The notes under the pieces were generated by a model that saw only the letters and a program-made list of their open reading frames with translations, was not told where the DNA came from and did no database searches. Below, in pieces: positions 1 through 12,460 of a stretch of 64,000 bases of DNA. The DNA is from Paenibacillus sp. JZ16 (GTDB lineage Bacteria > Bacillota > Bacilli > Paenibacillales > Paenibacillaceae): positions 2,790,001 through 2,854,000 of the forward strand of contig NZ_CP017659.1 of NCBI RefSeq assembly GCF_015326965.1. The letters run 5' to 3'. Both the position numbers and the translations under genes were made by a program. The first letter of the stretch is position 1. Each line of letters starts with the position of its first letter.

Positions 1-134
1 GCCACGCCAACCGCAGAGGTTAGCAGTGTCAATAGCAAGGTATTCATGCCGCCCACGCGATCCGCAACAAACTGAAAGCCGAATATTTCAATAGCAGGCA
101 CGAAGATCATCGCTGCCAGCAACCATTTGAACAT
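1..134 (-). CDS. fxsA: FxsA family membrane protein (5' part only)
   Basis: The reading frame starts with ATG at 134 and runs off the left edge of the window, so only about 44 residues are seen. It opens MFKWLLAAMIFVPAIEIFGF, followed by a hydrophobic stretch ending near TLLTSAVGVA. This opening, a membrane helix with a PxxE motif, is typical of FxsA, a small inner-membrane protein known in E. coli for relieving phage T7 exclusion by F. Its function in Firmicutes is not established. It begins 5 bases after the stop of the thioesterase gene, so the two are probably co-transcribed. The family assignment rests on the N-terminus only. Confidence 0.75.
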   Translation of the reverse strand, partial: MFKWLLAAMIFVPAIEIFGFQFVADRVGGMNTLLLTLLTSAVGV

Positions 135-138
135 GAAG

Positions 139-648
139 CTACTCCTTCCTCCCCCAAAGGGTGTCCCTCAATGCATCATACAGCTTTGGCGCGCATTTAT
201 CCAGTCGGGCCGGCTTCCACTCTCTATTCAGCCATACATGACGGGTCGCGCCGGCCGTTAACAAGGAACCGGGAAGCTCGGATTCGGGAGACAGATCCAT
301 CGCCTCCAAATCTGCCTGCTCCTGTTCGCTTAACAAACGGACCTCATATTCATAGTGTATTCGAAGCGGGGAGAAAGCAGTCATTCTGGTAAACACCGTT
401 ACAAGATCATCATACCGCGCAGGCTGACGGTACTTGATATCAAGATCAACCACCGGGAGGAGGACACCTTCTTCTTCCATTCCGCGATACGTAAATCCCA
501 TTTCACGGATCATTTGGGTACGTCCGATCTCGAACCAGTTTAAATAGTTCGCGTGGTATACGACACCCATTTGATCGCTTTCCTGGTAACGCACCCGAAA
601 TGACGTCCAGAACCAGCGGCTTAGTGTCGGTACGGATGGTTTAGGCAT
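139..648 (-). CDS. Acyl-CoA thioesterase, YbgC/4-hydroxybenzoyl-CoA thioesterase family
   Basis: A 169-residue single-domain hotdog-fold thioesterase, expected to hydrolyse acyl-CoA thioesters in the cytosol. The N-terminal signature is visible: YQESDQMGVVYHANYLNWFE, in which the Asp of DQMGVVYHANY is the catalytic residue of the YbgC class. The frame is open upstream to a GTG at 657, but AAGGGG lies about 8 bases before the ATG at 648 and only 2 bases before an intervening ATG, so 648 is chosen. The natural substrate cannot be read from sequence. It lies between the pyk terminator and fxsA and is probably transcribed with fxsA. Confidence 0.85.
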   Translation of the reverse strand: MPKPSVPTLSRWFWTSFRVRYQESDQMGVVYHANYLNWFEIGRTQMIREMGFTYRGMEEEGVLLPVVDLDIKYRQPARYDDLVTVFTRMTAFSPLRIHYEYEVRLLSEQEQADLEAMDLSPESELPGSLLTAGATRHVWLNREWKPARLDKCAPKLYDALRDTLWGRKE

Positions 649-670
649 CAACATCACCCCTTATCTATGC

Positions 671-710
671 AAAAAGCAATGGTCGACAGAATCATCGTCC
701 ATTGCTTATA
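671..710 (-). terminator. Rho-independent terminator after pyk
   Basis: On the minus strand an 8-bp stem (AGCAATGG / CCATTGCT) encloses a loop of about 16 bases and is followed by TTTTTG. It sits 40 bases beyond the pyruvate kinase stop and separates pyk from the thioesterase gene. Confidence 0.75.
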
Positions 711-750
711 TGCTGCTATATTCAGAATCCAACGGATTCTTGACGTTGTA

Positions 751-2178
751 TTACTTCTCCTGTGGAATTTGATCCACTTTCAGGAGGTTGGTCGAACCGG
801 AACGGCCCAGTGGCACGCCTGCTGTAATCACAACAAGATCGCCTTCTTTCACGAGACCGGACTTCACGCCGCCTTGCAGCGCGTAATCAAACATCTCGTC
901 CGTAGAAGAAGCCTGTTCGCCTTTAACCGGCGTTACGCCCCAAGTCAGTGCCAAACGTCTCAATGTTCTGTCTTGAGTCGTGACGGCGACGATAGGAGCC
1001 TCTGGACGGTATTTGGATACCATGCGAGCTGTTTGACCGGATTCCGTGGACGAAATGATGGCTTTGGCATTCAGGTCAAGTGCCGAGATCGCAACGGATT
1101 GGCTGATTGCTTCGGTAACGCTGGTATCTTGAGCAATACGCTGCTTCAAGAACATTTCACGGTAATTCAGCGCGGATTCCGCTTTCTCAGCGATACGGGA
1201 CATAGTCAATACGGATTCTACAGGGTATTTACCTGCAGCCGTTTCGCCGGACAGCATGATCGCATCGGTACCGTCAAAAATCGCATTGGCAACGTCACTT
1301 GCTTCCGCACGGGTAGGACGTGGGTTGCGCTGCATGGAATCCAGCATTTGCGTAGCCGTAATAACCGGTTTGCCAGCCAGGTTACATTTTTCGATCATGC
1401 GTTTTTGAACCAATGGAACTTCCTCTGCCGGAATCTCTACGCCGAGGTCGCCACGGGCTACCATCAAGCCGTCGGATACTTCGAGGATTTCATCCAGGTT
1501 GTCAACGCCCTGCTGGTTCTCGATTTTGGAGATGATTTGGATGTGCTCGCCATTATGCTTCTTCAGCAATTCGCGAATTTCAAGCACGTCACTTGCTTTA
1601 CGAACGAAGGAAGCGGCAATAAAATCGATGCCCTGTTCGATCCCGAAAATGATATCGTTGGCGTCTTTTTCCGTAATGCCTGGGAGAGAAATCGCGACTC
1701 CCGGTACGTTTACACCTTTTTTGCTCTTAATGGTTCCGCCATTGACGATGCGGCATCTGATTTCGGTGCCTTGAATCTCCACCACGGTCAGACCGATCAG
1801 ACCGTCATCGATCAAGATCGTGGATCCGACTTGAACATCTTGCGGCAACTCTTTATAAGTAATGGACAAACGATTCTTATCACCAAGGATTTCCTCGGTA
1901 GTAAGGGTGATATATTCATCTTGTACAAGCTCAATCGGTTCCACTTCAAGTTTGCCTGTACGGATTTCCGGTCCTTTGGTGTCAAGCAGGATCGCTACCG
2001 TTTTGTTCAACTCTTCGCAAGCTTGGCGGATGTTCTTGATCCGGTTGCCATGCTCCTCGAAGTCGCCGTGAGAGAAGTTCAGACGAGCCACGTTCATGCC
2101 GGCCATAATGAGCTTCTTGGTGTTTTCCAACGATTCACTGGAAGGACCGATGGTACATACAATTTTTGTTTTGCGCAT
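751..2178 (-). CDS. pyk: Pyruvate kinase
   Basis: Converts phosphoenolpyruvate and ADP to pyruvate and ATP in glycolysis. The 475-residue protein starts [14 protein letters not shown], the standard pyruvate kinase N-terminus. The active-site segment [17 protein letters not shown] (the conserved Lys of IxKIE) and the substrate region [12 protein letters not shown] are present, then ATQMLDSM and the conserved MLSGETAAG. The protein ends right after the canonical C-domain and lacks the extra PEP-utiliser-like domain of the roughly 585-residue B. subtilis and Geobacillus enzymes. GGAGG lies just before the ATG. It follows accD-accA on the same strand, as in Bacillus, but no pfkA lies between. Confidence 0.97.
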   Translation of the reverse strand: MRKTKIVCTIGPSSESLENTKKLIMAGMNVARLNFSHGDFEEHGNRIKNIRQACEELNKTVAILLDTKGPEIRTGKLEVEPIELVQDEYITLTTEEILGDKNRLSITYKELPQDVQVGSTILIDDGLIGLTVVEIQGTEIRCRIVNGGTIKSKKGVNVPGVAISLPGITEKDANDIIFGIEQGIDFIAASFVRKASDVLEIRELLKKHNGEHIQIISKIENQQGVDNLDEILEVSDGLMVARGDLGVEIPAEEVPLVQKRMIEKCNLAGKPVITATQMLDSMQRNPRPTRAEASDVANAIFDGTDAIMLSGETAAGKYPVESVLTMSRIAEKAESALNYREMFLKQRIAQDTSVTEAISQSVAISALDLNAKAIISSTESGQTARMVSKYRPEAPIVAVTTQDRTLRRLALTWGVTPVKGEQASSTDEMFDYALQGGVKSGLVKEGDLVVITAGVPLGRSGSTNLLKVDQIPQEK

Positions 2179-2298
2179 TTGGGTTTCCTCCGTTTATTAA
2201 AGGGTTCTCTATATCTCTTTTTCCAACAACTAAATCTACTACAAAAAGTCTAATTTGTATAGGAACTTTGTCATATCGTCACATACTCATCAGAACTT

Positions 2299-3282
2299 TT
2301 ACATAATCACGTCTTCCTGTTCCGCTTTCGCAAAATCGAATTCGCCGATCTTGCGGAATTTGCGGTACCGGTCTTCCTTCAGCTCGCAGGCATCCATAAC
2401 GGATAGTTCTTTCAGCTGGCTGATCAGTGCGCTTTGAATCGCGGCGGCCGTCTCTTCATAGTTTCGGTGCGCACCGCCCTTAGGCTCCGGTATAATTTCC
2501 TCAATGACTTCCATCTCGAGCAGGTCCTTAGCAGTGATCTTCATGGCTTCCGCAGCCTGATCCGCTTTGGATGCGTCCTTCCACAGAATGGATGCGGCGC
2601 CGTTCGGTGAAATGGCAGAGTAGATAGCATGCTCAAGCATCAGGACACGATTGCCTACAGCCATCGCAAGAGCACCGCCGCTTCCACCTTCGCCGATGAC
2701 CACACAAACAATAGGCACCCCAAGTGACGACATTTCCCGTAGATTACGAGCAATCGCCTCGGACTGACCTCTTTCTTCTGCTGTATTACCCGGATATGCG
2801 CCTTTTGTATCAATAAACGTGATAATAGGACGCTTGAACTTGTTCGCCTGCTGCATAAGCCGCAGGGCTTTACGGAAGCCTTCCGGATGCGGACTTCCGA
2901 AGAAACGCGCAATATTGTCTTTCGTATCCTTACCGCGCTGCTGACCGACCACCGTGACGGGAACACCGTCAAGTTTGGCCAAGCCACCGACAACGGCAAG
3001 ATCGTCCCCGTAGAGACGATCTCCATGCAGCTCGATAAAATCCGTAAAGATCAGCTGGATCAAATCAAGCGACGTCGGTCGCTGCTGATGACGGGCCAGA
3101 TGCATTTTCTGGGAAGGCGAAATCGAAGAATAGATTTCTTCCTCCAAGCGACTATATCGTTCTTCCAGGCGGGCGATTTCATCCGTGAAATCGATCCCTT
3201 TTTCCTGTCCGAATTGTTTCAATTCATCGATCTTCTTGCGCATTTCGGCAAGTGGCATTTCAAAAGGCAATTCGCCTGACAT
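2299..3282 (-). CDS. accA: Acetyl-CoA carboxylase carboxyltransferase subunit alpha
   Basis: Alpha half of the carboxyltransferase that moves the carboxyl group from carboxybiotin to acetyl-CoA, giving malonyl-CoA, the first committed step of fatty acid synthesis. The 327-residue length fits the family. Visible landmarks are a predicted N-terminal coiled segment (about residues 8-50), [23 protein letters not shown], and the crotonase-like core with DTKGAYPG and [11 protein letters not shown]. The start ATG overlaps the stop of accD (TGATG), so the two subunits are translationally coupled, consistent with their 1:1 stoichiometry. Confidence 0.97.
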   Translation of the reverse strand: MSGELPFEMPLAEMRKKIDELKQFGQEKGIDFTDEIARLEERYSRLEEEIYSSISPSQKMHLARHQQRPTSLDLIQLIFTDFIELHGDRLYGDDLAVVGGLAKLDGVPVTVVGQQRGKDTKDNIARFFGSPHPEGFRKALRLMQQANKFKRPIITFIDTKGAYPGNTAEERGQSEAIARNLREMSSLGVPIVCVVIGEGGSGGALAMAVGNRVLMLEHAIYSAISPNGAASILWKDASKADQAAEAMKITAKDLLEMEVIEEIIPEPKGGAHRNYEETAAAIQSALISQLKELSVMDACELKEDRYRKFRKIGEFDFAKAEQEDVIM

Positions 3283-4175
3283 CAGAATCCCCCTTTCACG
3301 GTATGCATCTCCAGCAGCTTACCAAGCATGGAGCGCATATCTTTCCGATGAATAACCATGTCAAGCTGACCATGCGCCAAGTTGAACTCCGCTGTCTGGA
3401 AATCATCCGGCAGCTTCTGGCGAATGGTCTGTTCAATAACGATACGACCCGCAAAACCGAATACGGCTCCCGGCTCGGCAATATTGATATCGCCAAGCGT
3501 CGCAAAGCTGGCGGATACACCGCCGGTCGTCGGATCCGTTATCACTGAAATATAGAGCCCGCCGAGCTCGTTAAACCTGGACAAGGCTGCGCTTGTTTTG
3601 GCCATCTGCATCAAACTGAGAATGCTCTCCTGCATCCGGGCGCCGCCGGAGGTGGAGAAAATAATGAGCGGTAAACGCTTGTCCGTCGCAAACTCGATCG
3701 CTCGGGTGATTTTTTCCCCGACGACGGAGCCCATGCTTCCCGTGAAGAAATCAAAACTCATGACAGCTACTACAACAGGCTGGCCGAGAATCGACCCTTG
3801 ACCGGTAATAACCGCATCATGAAGACCGGATTTCATCTTCTGCTGCTCGAGCTTGGCCGCATATCCCGGAAACTTGAGCGGATCCACCGAGATCATATCC
3901 GCATCAAACTCTTCAAAGCCTGTCTCATCCAGGGTCATGGCAATCCGTTCTACCGCGTTCAGGCGCATATGATGTCCGCATTCCTGACACACTTTCAGAT
4001 TCTTCTCAAGCTCTTTGCTGTATTGAATGGTGCCGCACTTAGCACACTTATTCATCAGACCTTCCGGAATTTCCCGTTTCGGGCGTTCGCCTTCCTGAGG
4101 CTGCCCTGCTGTCCCAAGTCGTTCCGATGGGATCGTTGCGTATTTCCTTTTTTTCTGAAACAAGTCTTTAAACAC
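3282..4175 (-). CDS. accD: Acetyl-CoA carboxylase carboxyltransferase subunit beta
   Basis: Beta half of the acetyl-CoA carboxylase carboxyltransferase. Of 297 residues, the N-terminus carries a four-cysteine zinc finger (CAKC at about 44-47 and CQEC at about 63-66), followed by the crotonase core with SGGARMQE and the oxyanion-loop region [12 protein letters not shown]. Translation starts at GTG 4175 with GAGAGGTG about 6 bases upstream. It is coupled to accA by a one-base overlap and is preceded on the same strand by a 62-residue gene and pgpA. Confidence 0.97.
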   Translation of the reverse strand: MFKDLFQKKRKYATIPSERLGTAGQPQEGERPKREIPEGLMNKCAKCGTIQYSKELEKNLKVCQECGHHMRLNAVERIAMTLDETGFEEFDADMISVDPLKFPGYAAKLEQQKMKSGLHDAVITGQGSILGQPVVVAVMSFDFFTGSMGSVVGEKITRAIEFATDKRLPLIIFSTSGGARMQESILSLMQMAKTSAALSRFNELGGLYISVITDPTTGGVSASFATLGDINIAEPGAVFGFAGRIVIEQTIRQKLPDDFQTAEFNLAHGQLDMVIHRKDMRSMLGKLLEMHTVKGGF

Positions 4176-4267
4176 AACTACACCTCTCCAGCCGTAAATT
4201 TGAATGGCCGCCGCAATAGCACATCGCCGATCCGTACGCTAAGCTTCGCTATGTAACCCAGATGAAA

Positions 4268-4456
4268 CTAGGGGTGCAATATCGAATTCAACACTTCCTG
4301 TACTTCCTCAAGCTCTCCGGAGGGTACCAAAATCTCAAACTGCTGTTTGGAAAGATTCACAGGACGGCTTTGAACCAAAAAACCTTCTTCCGTTAGCCTG
4401 GTCTTGATCATTTCCGCCACCTTTGCAGTTGGCGCAATATAGATTACCGTCCACAT
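4268..4456 (-). CDS. Small conserved protein, DUF2007-like, upstream of accD
   Basis: A 62-residue protein with no membrane segment: an initial beta strand (MWTVIYIAPT), a helix (KVAEMIKTRLTEEGF), a second strand (LVQSRPV), and a C-terminal helix (LEEVQEVLNSIL). The beta-alpha-beta pattern and length resemble DUF2007-like 'putative signal transducing' proteins. I recall close homologues in Paenibacillus being labelled glutamate decarboxylase; nothing in the sequence supports that activity, since it is far too short and has no PLP lysine motif. It precedes accD by 92 bases on the same strand. Confidence 0.7.
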   Translation of the reverse strand: MWTVIYIAPTAKVAEMIKTRLTEEGFLVQSRPVNLSKQQFEILVPSGELEEVQEVLNSILHP

Positions 4457-4612
4457 GCCTTTCAGATCCCCCTAATCTCGTCCCACAGGCATATCCTGAG
4501 CCGATATAATGGATAATGATAACATACTTCAGTTTTTACCTCAACAAAGAGAGCAGGGGGCTGAAAGCCAAATCTATACCCTCAGGCAGCCATTCGACAC
4601 CGCTCGCGCAAA

Positions 4613-5107
4613 TCAGTCAGAACCCGCGGTATAATGCGCCGCATCAGGATTGTTATGCGCGATGCGCGAGGAAGCGGCAGCGGCGATGCCTGCAACGAGA
4701 TCATCCAGAAACACATGGATCCCGTCCGACTTTTCATTTAATATCTCGATTACACCCATTTTTTCCTTGTCCAGGTAACCGAAACTGGTCAGTCCTATCA
4801 TGCCATAAATGCTCGTGACGCCAAGCGCCATGGTCTCATCCACTCCGTAAAGCGGTTCGTCTTGCTCCATAATCGATTGCAGCGGCTCCGGCAGCAGCTT
4901 CTTCTCGGCCAATTCATCCAGCGCAATGCCTGTATACAGCGTATACTGCACTTCGCGCTTGCCGAGAACGGCCCGGACGCTTTCTTCACACTGCTCGATG
5001 GTTAACTTCGGATGATAACGCTGTTGAAGCTTCAACACAATATCCGCGATGGAGCTTACGCTGACTCCTCTGCGGCTGAGCATGCTCTCTGCCAAGTCCA
5101 TTGACAT
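4613..5107 (-). CDS. pgpA: Phosphatidylglycerophosphatase A family protein (YutG-like)
   Basis: A 164-residue protein of the PgpA family, which dephosphorylates phosphatidylglycerophosphate to phosphatidylglycerol. It has the helical N-terminal half seen in Firmicute YutG-type members and a C-terminal HVFLDDLVAGIAAA segment, the acidic metal-binding signature. The hydrophobic TSIYGMIGLTSFGYL stretch is conserved. ATG 5107 is preferred because a G-rich ribosome binding site lies about 7 bases upstream; an ATG at 5101 is also possible. It is on the same strand as dnaE and the acc genes. Activity is inferred from family membership only. Confidence 0.8.
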   Translation of the reverse strand: MSMDLAESMLSRRGVSVSSIADIVLKLQQRYHPKLTIEQCEESVRAVLGKREVQYTLYTGIALDELAEKKLLPEPLQSIMEQDEPLYGVDETMALGVTSIYGMIGLTSFGYLDKEKMGVIEILNEKSDGIHVFLDDLVAGIAAAASSRIAHNNPDAAHYTAGSD

Positions 5108-5253
5108 CACAAATCCCCCCCGCGTCTTTGGCCGCGCTCCTTCAATCCTTCTCTATCATGAAAGAGCCTTCTTCATGCGAGTACTCGGCCAACATTACCT
5201 GTAGTGTCCTAATTGTATGCGGGAGGGATGCGAAACGTTCTTAAATTTTCATG

Positions 5254-8979
<3,726 letters not shown>

Positions 8980-9058
8980 CGTAACGCCTTCCTTTCGCCG
9001 GTACATGTATATTTGAAATCCATCCAGAAATATCTGAAAAAGTCTTTATACCATTTTA

Positions 9059-9088
9059 TCATAATCCCGCTAGGCCCGCCCATAGAAT
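9059..9088 (+). promoter_or_regulatory. Possible sigma-E promoter of ytrH-ytrI
   Basis: TCATAAT (9059-9065) and CATAGAAT (9081-9088), 15 bases apart, resemble the sigma-E consensus (-35 near kmATATT, -10 CATACAAT) with one or two mismatches each. ytrHI is a sigma-E operon in B. subtilis. The match was made by eye and is tentative. Confidence 0.4.
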
Positions 9089-9157
9089 GAAACTAGGGAG
9101 TACGTGGACAGGCGTTTGCCATAACATCCACCGAGAGTAGAAAGGAGACATGAGGGC

Positions 9158-9483
9158 ATGAGCGTTTTTTTATCCAAAGCGATCCTGGACTTTTTTATAG
9201 CCTTCGGCATCGTGCTGGGGGAGCCATGGTGGGAGGCGTGGGCGCCGTGCTGTCCCTGCAGCCCCCGACCCTGACCATGGTTGAAGTGGCCGACCGGATT
9301 AAAATATGGGCTCTTGCGGCCGCGATCGGGGGCACCATTGATCCGATGCGGGTCATTGAAAGCAACGTGCTTGACGGGAATTTATCCCCTGCCATCAAGC
9401 AGGTTTTATATCTGGGTTTTGCATTTCTTGGAGCACATATGGGCAGCGAGCTGGTCAAATGGGTGTGCTTCAGCCGGAGCTGA
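9158..9483 (+). pseudogene. ytrH: ytrH sporulation membrane protein gene, frameshifted
   Basis: The gene starts at ATG 9158 with AAAGGAG 10 bases upstream and reads MSVFLSKAILDFFIAFGIVLG. In this frame it then changes to unrelated residues and stops early. The rest of the family sequence continues in the +2 frame from about 9222: MVGGVGAVLSLQPP, then RIKIWALAAAIGGT, then a second hydrophobic segment. One missing G in the run at 9217-9221 (five G where the family would need six, giving VLGGAMVGG) explains the break. YtrH is a small membrane protein made in the mother cell and needed for efficient sporulation. Either the base is a sequencing error or this copy is broken; an internal ATG at 9226 behind GGGGGAG could still give a shortened protein. 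Confidence 0.8.
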
Positions 9484-9990
9484 ATGATGCGCGTACCTCC
9501 AGCCCACCGCTTCCGCCCCTTCTATCAGATCGCATCCATCTTCGTGCTGGGAATGGTTGTCGGCAGCATCGTCTACAATTCGGTTTATCATGCAGCCTAC
9601 AATAAATTATGGTTAACGAATCAGGAGCAGCAGCTCAAAATAACGCAATACGAAGAAGATATCGAGTCGTTAAAAAAATACAATAAACAATCCACGGTCA
9701 TCAAGGAAATCAAGATCCGCAGCGAACAAAACGACAGGGTTCCGCTGGATCCCGTCATCATCAAAGAGCTCGTCAGGCTTATGAGCGAAGATCTGGCTGC
9801 CCTTCGCGGCCGCAACGTGTTTGATATCGACGCGGACAGCAAGCTGACGCGCTCACTCCTCAGCGACAAAATTTATACCGTCCGCGAGAAAGATTACAAG
9901 GTCCAAATCAAGACCATGCTCGTCATGGAAGGCGTGCTGCAAATCTGGGTTAGCGTTGATCATGTGGATGCAAAGTCAACCGGATCATGA
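9484..9990 (+). CDS. ytrI: Sporulation membrane protein YtrI
   Basis: A 168-residue bitopic membrane protein: one N-terminal transmembrane segment (IASIFVLGMVVGSIVY, about 15-31) followed by a predicted coiled coil (about 42-68) and a soluble C-terminal domain with a run of hydrophobic strands. This matches YtrI, which is encoded with YtrH and required for sporulation in B. subtilis. The start follows the ytrH stop without any gap (ATGATG; either Met is possible). The GGAG upstream is weak, so translation probably depends on coupling to ytrH, which matters if ytrH is truly frameshifted. Confidence 0.85.
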   Translation: MMRVPPAHRFRPFYQIASIFVLGMVVGSIVYNSVYHAAYNKLWLTNQEQQLKITQYEEDIESLKKYNKQSTVIKEIKIRSEQNDRVPLDPVIIKELVRLMSEDLAALRGRNVFDIDADSKLTRSLLSDKIYTVREKDYKVQIKTMLVMEGVLQIWVSVDHVDAKSTGS

Positions 9991-10030
9991 TACAATACAT
10001 ACTATTGTAAATGATCGAATCTAACATGCT

Positions 10031-10104
10031 TTTAGAGGTTGTTCAAAAAGTCATCTTTAGATCACGAAGCAGCACATGAACACCACATTGCGAGCATGTT
10101 ACCG
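10031..10104. repeat. Possible dispersed intergenic repeat
   Basis: The intergenic segment between ytrI and ytpI contains GAGGTTGTTCAAAAAGTC and continues with ATCACGAAGCAGCACATGAAC. I recall similar stretches between genes in Paenibacillus chromosomes, but no second copy was found by eye in this window. Low-confidence call from memory. Confidence 0.25.
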
Positions 10105-10127
10105 AATATGAAGGAGCCTTCCATTCC

Positions 10128-10439
10128 ATGATAACCGTCATCCACTATATCCTGTATATTATCCTCGTCCTGTCCGTCGTAGCTGCCGCGCTCTATAGCA
10201 TTCGCGCACGCCGAGTAGCGGATCCCGCGGACCGCGGCATCTATATGTCCATGATGAACCTCTGTATGGGCATTATGCTGGTTTCCCTTTCGCTGGTCTG
10301 CATGTTTCTGTTCAGCGGCTCCACGCCGGCTGTCATTGTAGAAGCTGTGTTCTTGGTGCTTGGCGCATTTAATATATTTGCCGGCATAAGAAGCCGCACC
10401 TATTACAGCAGACTGAAGAATTCGCGGACGGCCAGCTAA
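10128..10439 (+). CDS. ytpI: YtpI family membrane protein
   Basis: A 103-residue integral membrane protein with three hydrophobic segments (about 5-22, 40-62 and 66-82) and a basic C-terminal tail. Length, topology and location beside ytoI match the YtpI-like family, whose function is unknown. GAAGGAG lies about 12 bases before the ATG. It is followed by a strong terminator shared with the convergent ytoI gene. Confidence 0.75.
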   Translation: MITVIHYILYIILVLSVVAAALYSIRARRVADPADRGIYMSMMNLCMGIMLVSLSLVCMFLFSGSTPAVIVEAVFLVLGAFNIFAGIRSRTYYSRLKNSRTAS

Positions 10440-10457
10440 GTCAAATTGAACGGAACA

Positions 10458-10506
10458 GGGGCATCCCGCAAGGTCCATGAAGACCCGCGGGATGCCCCTT
10501 TATTTT
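10458..10506. terminator. Bidirectional terminator between ytpI and ytoI
   Basis: A perfect 12-bp stem (GGGGCATCCCGC / GCGGGATGCCCC) with a 17-base loop is followed on the plus strand by TTTATTTT. It lies between the convergent ytpI and ytoI-like genes. Confidence 0.85.
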
Positions 10507-10521
10507 GTCCGGAGTTTAACG

Positions 10522-11856
10522 TTAGCCGTGATCGATCGCCTGCATCGTCATGACCGCTTTTGCAATCAGGTTTGTCTGATGCTGGATCTCGATCTCCATC
10601 TTGCAGGTACGGCGGCTGATCTCCAGCAATTTTGGCATAATGACGATCGGATCCTCGATCTGCACGGGCCGGATGAAATACGTCGACAGATGGTCCAGCA
10701 CATGATCCCAGCCGCTAATATCCTTGGCCGCTTTAACCGCAGCTTGGCTCATGACGGTCGTGAGCACCCCTTGCGAAATCGTTCCAAGTTCTGAAGCCAT
10801 TTGGGGCGTGATAAAACCGTGAAAGAACAAACGCCCTTCCTCATCCCGATCCTCTGCAATCCCATTCCAGATCAGCTGATCAAACGTCTCGCCAAGCTGA
10901 GGCTGGTTTCGTGCATCCCGCAGTGCTCCTAACACTTCTTTACGAGTAACCGTTGCAAGCAGCTTGCGGTTCCGATCCACAATCGGAAGAAAATCGATCC
11001 CTTCCCACATCATAATCTGCGCCGCAGATGCGAGCGACGTTTTCATGCTTGCCGTTACCGGATTGCGGGTCATCGCTTTCTCGATCGGCTGAGTTTCGGC
11101 GAGCCCTTCCACATCCCGAACCCCGACGATGCCGATGACCCGGTTCCATTCGTCTGTTACCGGATACCGGATTTGCCCGGTCGCCTGTGAAATCCGTTTG
11201 AATTCCTGAACGGTGACGGAGTTTTTCAACTGGTGATTCTTCGGCTTATCATGAGCGATATCCTCCACCAGCATAATTTTCTTCTTGATTAATCGGTCAA
11301 AAATGGCGCGGTTAATCATGGAGGCGACGGTAAATGTGTCATGCCTGGACGATATAATGGGCAGATACAGCTGGTCTGCCAGCTGTTTCACTTCCCGGCT
11401 GGTTCCGAAACCGCCCGTAATCAACACGCCCGCCCCCTGCTCGAGTGCCAGGGAATGGGCATCTTCGCGGTTACCGACAATCATGAGGCTTCCGGCATCG
11501 ATATATCGAATCATCGCCTCCACCTTCATGGCGCCAATCACGTATTTATGCAAGCTTTTATTAAGCCCTTCCGCACCGCCGAGCACATGCCCTTCCACAA
11601 TTTCAACGACATCGGCAAACGTAAGCTGCTCGGATATGTTACGCGGCTTCCGTTCCACACGAACCGTGCCGATCCTTTCCTTCGTGACCACGATGCCCAG
11701 GCTTTCCGCTTCCTTTACCGCCCGATAAGCGGTTCCCTCGCTGACGCCCATCTCTTTGGCCAACCGTCGTACCGAGATTTTGCTTCCAACCTTCAAACTT
11801 TCAATATGTTGAACCAATTGCTCGTGTTTGGTAATCGTATCATCTCGAACGTCCAA
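10522..11856 (-). CDS. ytoI: YtoI-like protein: HTH, DRTGG, CBS pair and hotdog domains
   Basis: A 444-residue multidomain cytosolic protein. Visible in order: a winged-helix DNA-binding region (KISVRRLAKEMGVSEGTAYR, about 26-45), a DRTGG domain (about 80-185; GAMKVEAM, VLITGGFG), two CBS motifs (about 190-310; AMTRNPVTAS and FLPIVDRNRKLLATVTR), and a C-terminal hotdog domain. This is the architecture of B. subtilis YtoI. CBS and DRTGG modules usually bind nucleotides, so a ligand-responsive regulator with a thioesterase-like sensor is a fair inference; ligand and targets are unknown. Translation starts at TTG 11856 behind GGGGGTG. Confidence 0.85.
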   Translation of the reverse strand: MDVRDDTITKHEQLVQHIESLKVGSKISVRRLAKEMGVSEGTAYRAVKEAESLGIVVTKERIGTVRVERKPRNISEQLTFADVVEIVEGHVLGGAEGLNKSLHKYVIGAMKVEAMIRYIDAGSLMIVGNREDAHSLALEQGAGVLITGGFGTSREVKQLADQLYLPIISSRHDTFTVASMINRAIFDRLIKKKIMLVEDIAHDKPKNHQLKNSVTVQEFKRISQATGQIRYPVTDEWNRVIGIVGVRDVEGLAETQPIEKAMTRNPVTASMKTSLASAAQIMMWEGIDFLPIVDRNRKLLATVTRKEVLGALRDARNQPQLGETFDQLIWNGIAEDRDEEGRLFFHGFITPQMASELGTISQGVLTTVMSQAAVKAAKDISGWDHVLDHLSTYFIRPVQIEDPIVIMPKLLEISRRTCKMEIEIQHQTNLIAKAVMTMQAIDHG

Positions 11857-11938
11857 CTGTTACACCCCCAGAACACTATCTGTACCATACTGTATCTATT
11901 ATATCACGTCCTATGAAGCTCCCATACCCGTCAGACAC

Positions 11939-12004
11939 AAAAAAACCTCCCCTGAAGGTTAACGGATGGGCGATCCAACCGTACCCCTTAAAGGGAGGTT
12001 TTTG
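11939..12004 (-). terminator. Terminator downstream of the small membrane protein gene
   Basis: AAAAACCTCCC and GGGAGGTTTTT arms flank a loop of about 38 bases that carries a second complementary pair. Read on the minus strand the right-hand T-run follows the stem, fitting termination of the gene ending at 12035. Confidence 0.65.
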
Positions 12005-12034
12005 TTCGTCACAGCTCTCGCTGTGATCCAACGC

Positions 12035-12322
12035 TTAATTGGCTTCTTGGCTCTTCTGTTCCTCCGGCCATTTCAATTCCCATTGACGCAATTTCTCCTT
12101 GCGGATCTCATCGAGCGCTTTCTGTTTCGCTTCATCTACACCGATAAGGTAATAGAGATGCGAACCGATCACAAGCAGGGCAAATCCTGCCCAGACTGCA
12201 CCGAACAGCGAAACCCATGAGAACCCGCCAGAGAAAGAAATGCTGGGAAGGGCGTATATCAACATGCCGAGTGCAACCAATAAGTAAGCGGTGTGTTTAA
12301 ACTTGTTCTTCTTTTTTTTCAT
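12035..12322 (-). CDS. Hypothetical two-helix membrane protein
   Basis: A 95-residue protein not assigned to a family. It begins with a run of lysines (MKKKKNKFK), followed by two transmembrane segments (about 12-30 and 38-62) and a charged C-terminal helix (DEAKQKALDEIRKEKLRQWE), which by the positive-inside rule places both ends in the cytosol. A good ribosome binding site (AGAGGAG) precedes the ATG, and a terminator follows, so it forms its own short transcription unit. Confidence 0.7.
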   Translation of the reverse strand: MKKKKNKFKHTAYLLVALGMLIYALPSISFSGGFSWVSLFGAVWAGFALLVIGSHLYYLIGVDEAKQKALDEIRKEKLRQWELKWPEEQKSQEAN

Positions 12323-12460
12323 TGTAAACGCAGCTCCTCTACTCTCTGAAATCTATATTTCTACTCTATGAGGAGCTTGCGCAATTTATGAGACAAGTTT
12401 TTAAAAATGTACCGAATTTGTGTTGAAGTTTATTGTCCGCAGCCTTAAAAAAGGGAACGT

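Noticed and set aside
667..2253. 528-codon plus-strand open frame
   Set aside because: It is antisense to pyruvate kinase over nearly its full length, with Cys/His/Phe-rich composition typical of a shadow frame and no ribosome binding site.
8980..9006. Longer dnaE start adding nine residues
   Set aside because: The ATG at 9006 has no ribosome binding site; AAGGAAGG is correctly placed for ATG 8979, which gives the family N-terminus.
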